The notes beneath the pieces were generated by a model. The model was not told the DNA's origin. It did not search any database and saw nothing but the letters and a program-made list of their open reading frames with translations. Positions 59,090 to 64,000 of a stretch of DNA of 64,000 bases are shown here, piece by piece (the stretch's first letter is position 1; every line of letters starts with the position of its first letter). A program made the translations under genes and the position numbers. Origin of the DNA: Eucommia ulmoides (Eukaryota; Streptophyta; Magnoliopsida; Garryales; Eucommiaceae). Location: NCBI GenBank assembly GCA_016647705.1, contig JAENRU010000279.1:372001-436000 (forward strand), written 5' to 3'.

Positions 59090-60250
59090 AAAGGAGGATT
59101 AGCTCTTGGAAGAGCAGATTATCCCAGAATTTAACATAATTCAGTATTAAATAACACAAGTGATGTGAGATTCACCATGTCCCCTCATATGCAAGATACT
59201 TTACGAAATTATTGTGAATGAATACCAGCAAACCCAACATTAATGTAAGATTCAATTCAACATATACTCCCTCACGCACATGGTGGACATTTACCTCACC
59301 ACTACAAACAGATATTGGAGAGCCCAACACTGATATGGGATTGATTCAACACGCCCAATATCAGATAAAGGGCCTGACTCTGACATCAAGACTCCAATGG
59401 GCCTTACTCACTCTCAAAAGACACCTTAAGAAAGAAGAATTACCCTGGACTTTATATATAGTTCAAGTTCAAGTAACACGAGCCACTTGAACATTGTCTC
59501 AAGCCTTGAGGGGCAGGTGATTGGCCTTAAGAAGACGATGGCAAAAGTGGAGTTTGATTTCAAGGACATGGGGCAACAATTTCAAGGCTTAGAGTCGGAG
59601 GACTAAACTATCAATAAAGCTATGCAGGTGTCCCTTAATGAACTTGGCGGGTCATTCCAGGGAAAGATATGCGCTCTCTGAGACCAAGTCTTCTTGGAGT
59701 TAAATAGCCTAAGAAACTACGTCAAAGGCGAGCTCTCTAACATCAGGCCTGAGTTGAAGGAGACCTGATCGGATTGGGCTTTCTACAAGTGTGCGGTATC
59801 GTTTGGGACTATTACCACTTGCGAGACAACAAATGTCAACATTCCGAAACCAAACACTTTCTTGGGTAGGCGGAACTAGCTAACTTTCTATGGGGGTTTA
59901 AATGTTGTTTTGCTACCAAGGGGGCGAGATGCGAGGCCTTCAAACTCAACAATATGGTAACTTCCGATATTTGAAAGTCAGAAGTTAAATGACATCGAGA
60001 AGCGTTATACAGACTTTCTTGCCGAGTTTGACTAGTAGCTGGAGAACAAGCCTGGGCGGGTCAACGTGGTAGCGAATGCCTTAAGTTGTAAGGTCAAATT
60101 AGCATTTATTAGTAGTCCTAAATGTCCTTTGTTGGATCGCATAAATGAGGGATTACAACATGATCCCCTAGCCAAGAGCCTTGTTAGCATAACAAAACCC
60201 CTCTTCTTTTGTTAGGTCCAAGACCAGTAACATAACCTTCGACCTCAACC
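59090..60250 (+). mobile_element. Decayed Ty3 chromovirus fragments (fossil)
   Basis: An LTR-like start (about 59090-59490, CTCCCTCACGCACATGG text, TATATATAG near 59453) is followed by scattered coding traces: gag-like NVNIPKPNTFLG near 59835, and an RNase H end with linker (VNVVANALS, then LLDRINEGLQHDPLAKSL) at about 60060-60190. The wording resembles CRM/Galadriel-type chromoviruses. Heavily broken and probably the oldest Ty3 trace here. Confidence 0.55.
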
Positions 60251-61181
60251 AGGTTAATATGCCTTAACTCTAACGGGACACCTACTGGTGTCAACACCCT
60301 CCTGGTTGGAAGCCAGCACTACAATCCTCTAGTCAACACGCTTGTCTTTGCCAACCACCATGCCAATAAGCGGTCCATGACAACGTCGCCTCACAAAAAT
60401 TCTATTACGTCAAAATTTAATTAATCCTTCAAAATTCAATTAATCCTCACAAAAGTTAATTCCATTACGTAACGTTGAATACGTGGGATTAAAACAACAA
60501 AAAGAAAATTGAAATCCTGAGGGAGGACTATTCAATTTTGTTCATCGTACCAAAGTGGCCAGACGTCATCTTTACCTTTTCAGAGGGGGTTAACAACTGG
60601 AAAAATCTCATGCAGGAAGCTTCATGGGCGGTGGAGAAAAGAACACTTGGCCACCTCCCTCCTACCAAAAGCCTGCTTTTTCAGTTTTTAATCCCCCCGA
60701 TATGAGGAGATTCAGACACACAAACACAGATAAACCGCGTGTTCTCCAATGCCATTTTAACGCCACAAAAAAAAAAAATATAAAATAAAAATAAAAAACA
60801 CCCCACTAAAAGCCTGTCTTCCTTCACCCTGAAGGATTCCACCACCCCCCACCCCCCCACCCCATCCCAACCCAAACTCCCCAACAATAAACACCCAGTT
60901 TTGCCATGCAAATATCTCTATCTGCCTACCATTGCTGAGATCCATGCGCATCAATGAATAATACAGTTTAGCTTTCATATATGTTAATGTTCATCAACCC
61001 TTGCCCCTGTTGTTTAAGGTTAATCCTACCCGACATTGGCATTTTATTTTATAACAGTACATTATTATTACATACTATAGTAGCAATTCAAGGGTAAATG
61101 AATTATATAGTACAGTCAGATTCAATTAATAGCTTTATTTTGGTCACTTACTTTGCACAGGGAAATGGGTTGCTGCAGCAA
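60251..61181. other. Downstream region of the MADS gene, no gene seen
   Basis: Contains a C-rich tract (60840-60865) and an A run (60765-60778). The part next to 61181 would be the 3' untranslated region of the minus-strand MADS gene. Confidence 0.5.
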
Positions 61182-64000
61182 TTAGAGCAACTGTAGTGTT
61201 TGGCGTTGAGGAGGATTAGAGATCACCAGCTCGTTTGTGTTACTGTCTTCCTCCATTGCAGCTATCTGTAAGTGAATCAATGTCTGATATTTGTCATGTT
61301 TTAACGACACATTTTTTTAATTACTTGTGAATTTTTTTTGGATTAAGAAATTATTTATATAGGAATAATACTAAGAGAGACTCTCCACCATCAAATGCAT
61401 TTTCGATTTTAGCTTTTAAGTAATTCTAGAATTAACTTCTTTTTTTTAATTATTGTAAATAGAACACAAAAAAAAAACGTTACCAAATGGTATTTAATTT
61501 ATATTTGTACACATAGACTCTCCTCTAAAAATTACCTCTTTCACGAGAAGACCATTTTCTTCTCTCAGCATCCTTTCCTGCATATCAATAATAACACATG
61601 CAATTTAGGTGGCGTTTGGTGAGTGTTTCTGCTATTCTGTTTCTATTTCCAGTAAACTGGGATTGGAATTTTGTTTCCTTTCCAAAGTATTCTGCAAATA
61701 GAAACATGTTTGGTAACTACCATTGTTTTGAAATTGTTTCTTTTAATTTATGAGAACGGAAACAAAGAAACATGAAACGCGTTTGGTTGCAACATTTTTT
61801 TTTTCTTTAAATGTATGACAACAAATATACATATTTCTTAACCGACGAGTTGGTGGTAAGAATAGTTGTGAGAGTAAATAGGGATTAACATTTTTTTTTT
61901 GTTTCTCATATTCTTAAGGAATTCAAAAAATACTCCCAAATTTTTGGGAACCGAAAAGTATTTACCAAACGTGTTTCTATAAATTAATCCCAAATTTTTG
62001 GGAGAGGGAACGAAAACCATAACCAAATGGGGCTTAGATAACCAATGTGGATAATCATCATTATTATTCTATTTTTTATTTTTTGTAATTTATACACAGT
62101 TGTGATTAATTGGATTTTTCACTAAAAATGGAAAATATTGTACAAGAACACAAAGTAGGGGGAAGCACAATTAGAGAAATGAACGGTAAAGGCCCTTTCA
62201 TGGCTTAAGTTCAGGGTTGACTGCCATTTAGAAACAATATATGACAAAAACATAAAAACACATCAACTCTTAGCTCCTGTTCCTGGCTTAAGTTCAGGGT
62301 TCAGATTTTTATGGTGGCAACTCGCCCAATGAAGCAAATAAGGCAAGAACGATAAGTTTGGGAAAACACATACCTTTTCACGTAGACTTTGTATGAATTC
62401 CATCATTAACTGTGTCTGCATAACAAAAACTTAATGCGATCATATGGGCTGAAATTATAAATGATGAATATATTAAGTATTTAAAAAAAATTAACTTCTA
62501 ATCTGTGAACATATTTTTGTGATTTTTACAACTTTTTTTCCCTAAAATATTCTCTCTACAACTTTCTATTTCTATTTTTTCTCAATTTAGTACTTTATCT
62601 ATAATTGCTTGCATATCATTTTTTTGCAAATTGATGTTGAACGGTGGTTGTGGTAGGTAGATTTCTCATAATTTTAAGTAAGAAGTGCTAAAAAAAAAAA
62701 AGTGTCACACATATCTTAGTATGATCCATGTTTATCATTCTTTTCATCTAAAAGGGGAGGAACAGAGAATCAGCGTGAGCAAGCAAGCGCAGGTTACGTT
62801 GTCAAAGGAGAGTAAAATAATTAACAAGAGAACACTGGAATAAAGAGAAGATCTCTAAATGAGAAGTGAATGCAGTGGTCAGCGTCAAAATTCTCCTAAT
62901 TCCATAAGCAGATAACATGTTCTAACGAGCTTTTTTCCTTGGTCTTTAGTAAGCATACAGTTTATATGATCAATCATCTGACCATATTCATAAAGGAGCA
63001 ATTCGAAAGGACTGACCTTCCTCGATTTTGTTAGAATTAAGGCAGCACTAAGTTGGCTTTCTAGTTGCACAAGGTCGGTTACACTTATCTCCTCAACATA
63101 AGGTTCCTTAAGGGACCTGCAAAAAAAGTGCATTCGGTATCATCACATATTCTGTTTTGCAAACCTGGAGCACAGCTACAAGATGCATTACTTACTTGTC
63201 AACCATTTGCAGCAGCTCTCCGCTTTGCAGGTAATTTACACATTCAGAGTGCAATTTCTGCAATAAGAGAGAAAAATTTACCGCATTAATATAGGAGAGA
63301 CAGATCGGTCCATAAAAATTGCAGTTTACTATTACAAGGGCAGTCCGGTGTTATAAAACTCCTGCTATATACGGGGTCTGGGGAAGGGTCGGACCACTTA
63401 GGTCTATTGTACGCAGCCTTGCCTTACCTTTTTTTGCAAGAGGCTGTTTTTACGACTCGAACCTAAGATAAAAACGTATAAACATCTCTTTGATACACAG
63501 TACCATGGAGGAAGGCTTCCATTCATCTTTGGTTTAGAATGCAAATAGAGAACAGCAAGTGAGATCACCATGACCAGGATGACATCATTTAGTAACTTCC
63601 ATTAACAGAACATGGGTGCCTCAACAAAACAATTCCGACTGACTAAATTTTAAACTAATCTTACATTGAATATTTCCTTCCAATCCAAAAATCAGGGTAT
63701 TTTGTGCACTATAGTGTACTATAATTTGCACCATAGTTTACGCCTTACGGGAAAAAAAACTATGTTCAGAAGGGTATTTTCCAGTTTAAATGGTAACATT
63801 CTTTTGTGACTTTAGGTGTTAAATGATCCTTATTCCTCTAGGATGAACAGATGTTACTTCCGGTTTCAATTAAAAGTGTTCTTCTCAATGTATGTATGTT
63901 CTGTGTCAGTCTCATTACCTCTGCTTCATAACCTTCTCCTTTTGAAATCTTTCCTTCTTCGAGGAGCTTTTCATATCTTTGAATGATCTCGATGGAACTG
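61182..64000 (-). CDS. FLC-like: FLC-like MIKC MADS-box transcription factor (first exon outside window)
   Basis: Exons on the minus strand, each with GT/AG borders: 64000-63919 (partial, SSIEIIQRYEKLLEEGKISK, the I region), 63257-63196 (62 bp, KLHSECVNYLQSGELLQMVD), 63116-63017 (100 bp, K-box SLKEPYVEEISVTDLVQLES), 62415-62374 (42 bp, TQLMMEFIQSLREK), 61577-61536 (42 bp, ERMLREENGLLVKE) and 61265-61182 (IAAMEEDSNTNELVISNPPQ to LQLL and stop). Sizes 62-100-42-42 are the standard MIKC exon pattern, and the phases join cleanly. The K-box wording and short C-terminus fit the FLC/MAF clade, whose members are nuclear repressors of flowering regulated by cold. Clade membership is inferred. The DNA-binding MADS exon lies beyond 64000. 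No break is seen in the visible exons. Confidence 0.88.
61608..62033. mobile_element. PIF/Harbinger-type MITE in a MADS intron (426 bp)
   Basis: Ends GGTGGCGTTTGGTGAG and CATAACCAAATGGGGC, flanked by TTA on both sides (61605-61607 and 62034-62036). It lies 30 bases upstream (in transcription sense, before the acceptor) of the 42-bp exon 61577-61536. Related to 56684-57149. Confidence 0.8.
63331..63475 (-). mobile_element. tRNA-derived SINE (Au-like) in a MADS intron
   Basis: The minus strand reads GGTTCGAGTCG (B box, 63463-63453), then ACAGCCTCTTGCA, GGCTGCGTACAATAGACC and GTGGTCCGACCCTTCCCC, the familiar core of Au-type plant SINEs. The A-box end is not clear, so the copy may be 5' truncated or diverged. 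Same orientation as the host gene. Confidence 0.75.

Noticed and set aside
60681-60978. Minus-strand frames with Gly- and Phe-rich stretches
   Set aside because: Low-complexity downstream DNA of the MADS gene; not part of its exon chain.

Overview
This is nuclear DNA from a flowering plant, almost certainly a eudicot. The evidence is nested Ty3/gypsy and Ty1/copia LTR elements of plant lineages (Tat, Tekay, SIRE), plant hAT, Mutator and PIF/Harbinger-type elements, a plant tRNA-derived SINE, two DUF3339 membrane-protein genes and a MIKC-type MADS-box gene of the FLC clade. Only four host genes are supported, about 1.2 kb of coding sequence in 64 kb; nearly everything else is mobile-element debris.

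Layout. 1-23064: an old Tat-lineage Ty3 element whose left end lies outside the window. A Tekay-type chromovirus (1240-17055, target duplication TAGTC) sits in its pol, and a second, shorter Tekay-type element (7192-14269) sits inside the first. Past the Tat pol end come a very regular 74-bp tandem array (17486-18467), an antisense accessory gene (18996-22270) and a 335-bp LTR (22730-23064). 23126-23623: a hAT MITE with an 8-bp target duplication. 24523-27145: a solo Tekay LTR. 27884-29756: a Mutator-like foldback element made almost wholly of two long arms, ending 304 bp before the start codon of the first DUF3339 gene (30060-30269).

31830-50710 is a second island: a minus-strand SIRE copia element beside a second Tat-type element, present as two tandem copies (34137-40268 and 40962-50710) joined by a Tekay LTR fragment. 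Because one copy often keeps the empty site of an insertion found in the other, the pair dates a solo Tat-type LTR, a 133-bp MITE and a 3-kb solo Tekay LTR as later than the duplication.

The gene-bearing right third starts with the second DUF3339 gene (51162-51371). A convergent minus-strand gene follows for a 138-aa two-span membrane protein (exons 53812-53413 and 52292-52276). Then come a stretch rich in GTTAACGTTAAC palindromes (55905-56640), a PIF-like MITE (56684-57149), a 1.5-kb inverted-repeat element with captured gene-like sequence (57241-58740) and a decayed chromovirus (59090-60250). Last is the minus-strand FLC-like MADS gene (61182 to beyond 64000), whose introns hold a MITE and a SINE. 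The two DUF3339 genes look like an old tandem pair pushed 21 kb apart by the second island. The host genes form no operon or shared pathway. All identifications rest on reading the sequence and family knowledge; no database search was run.
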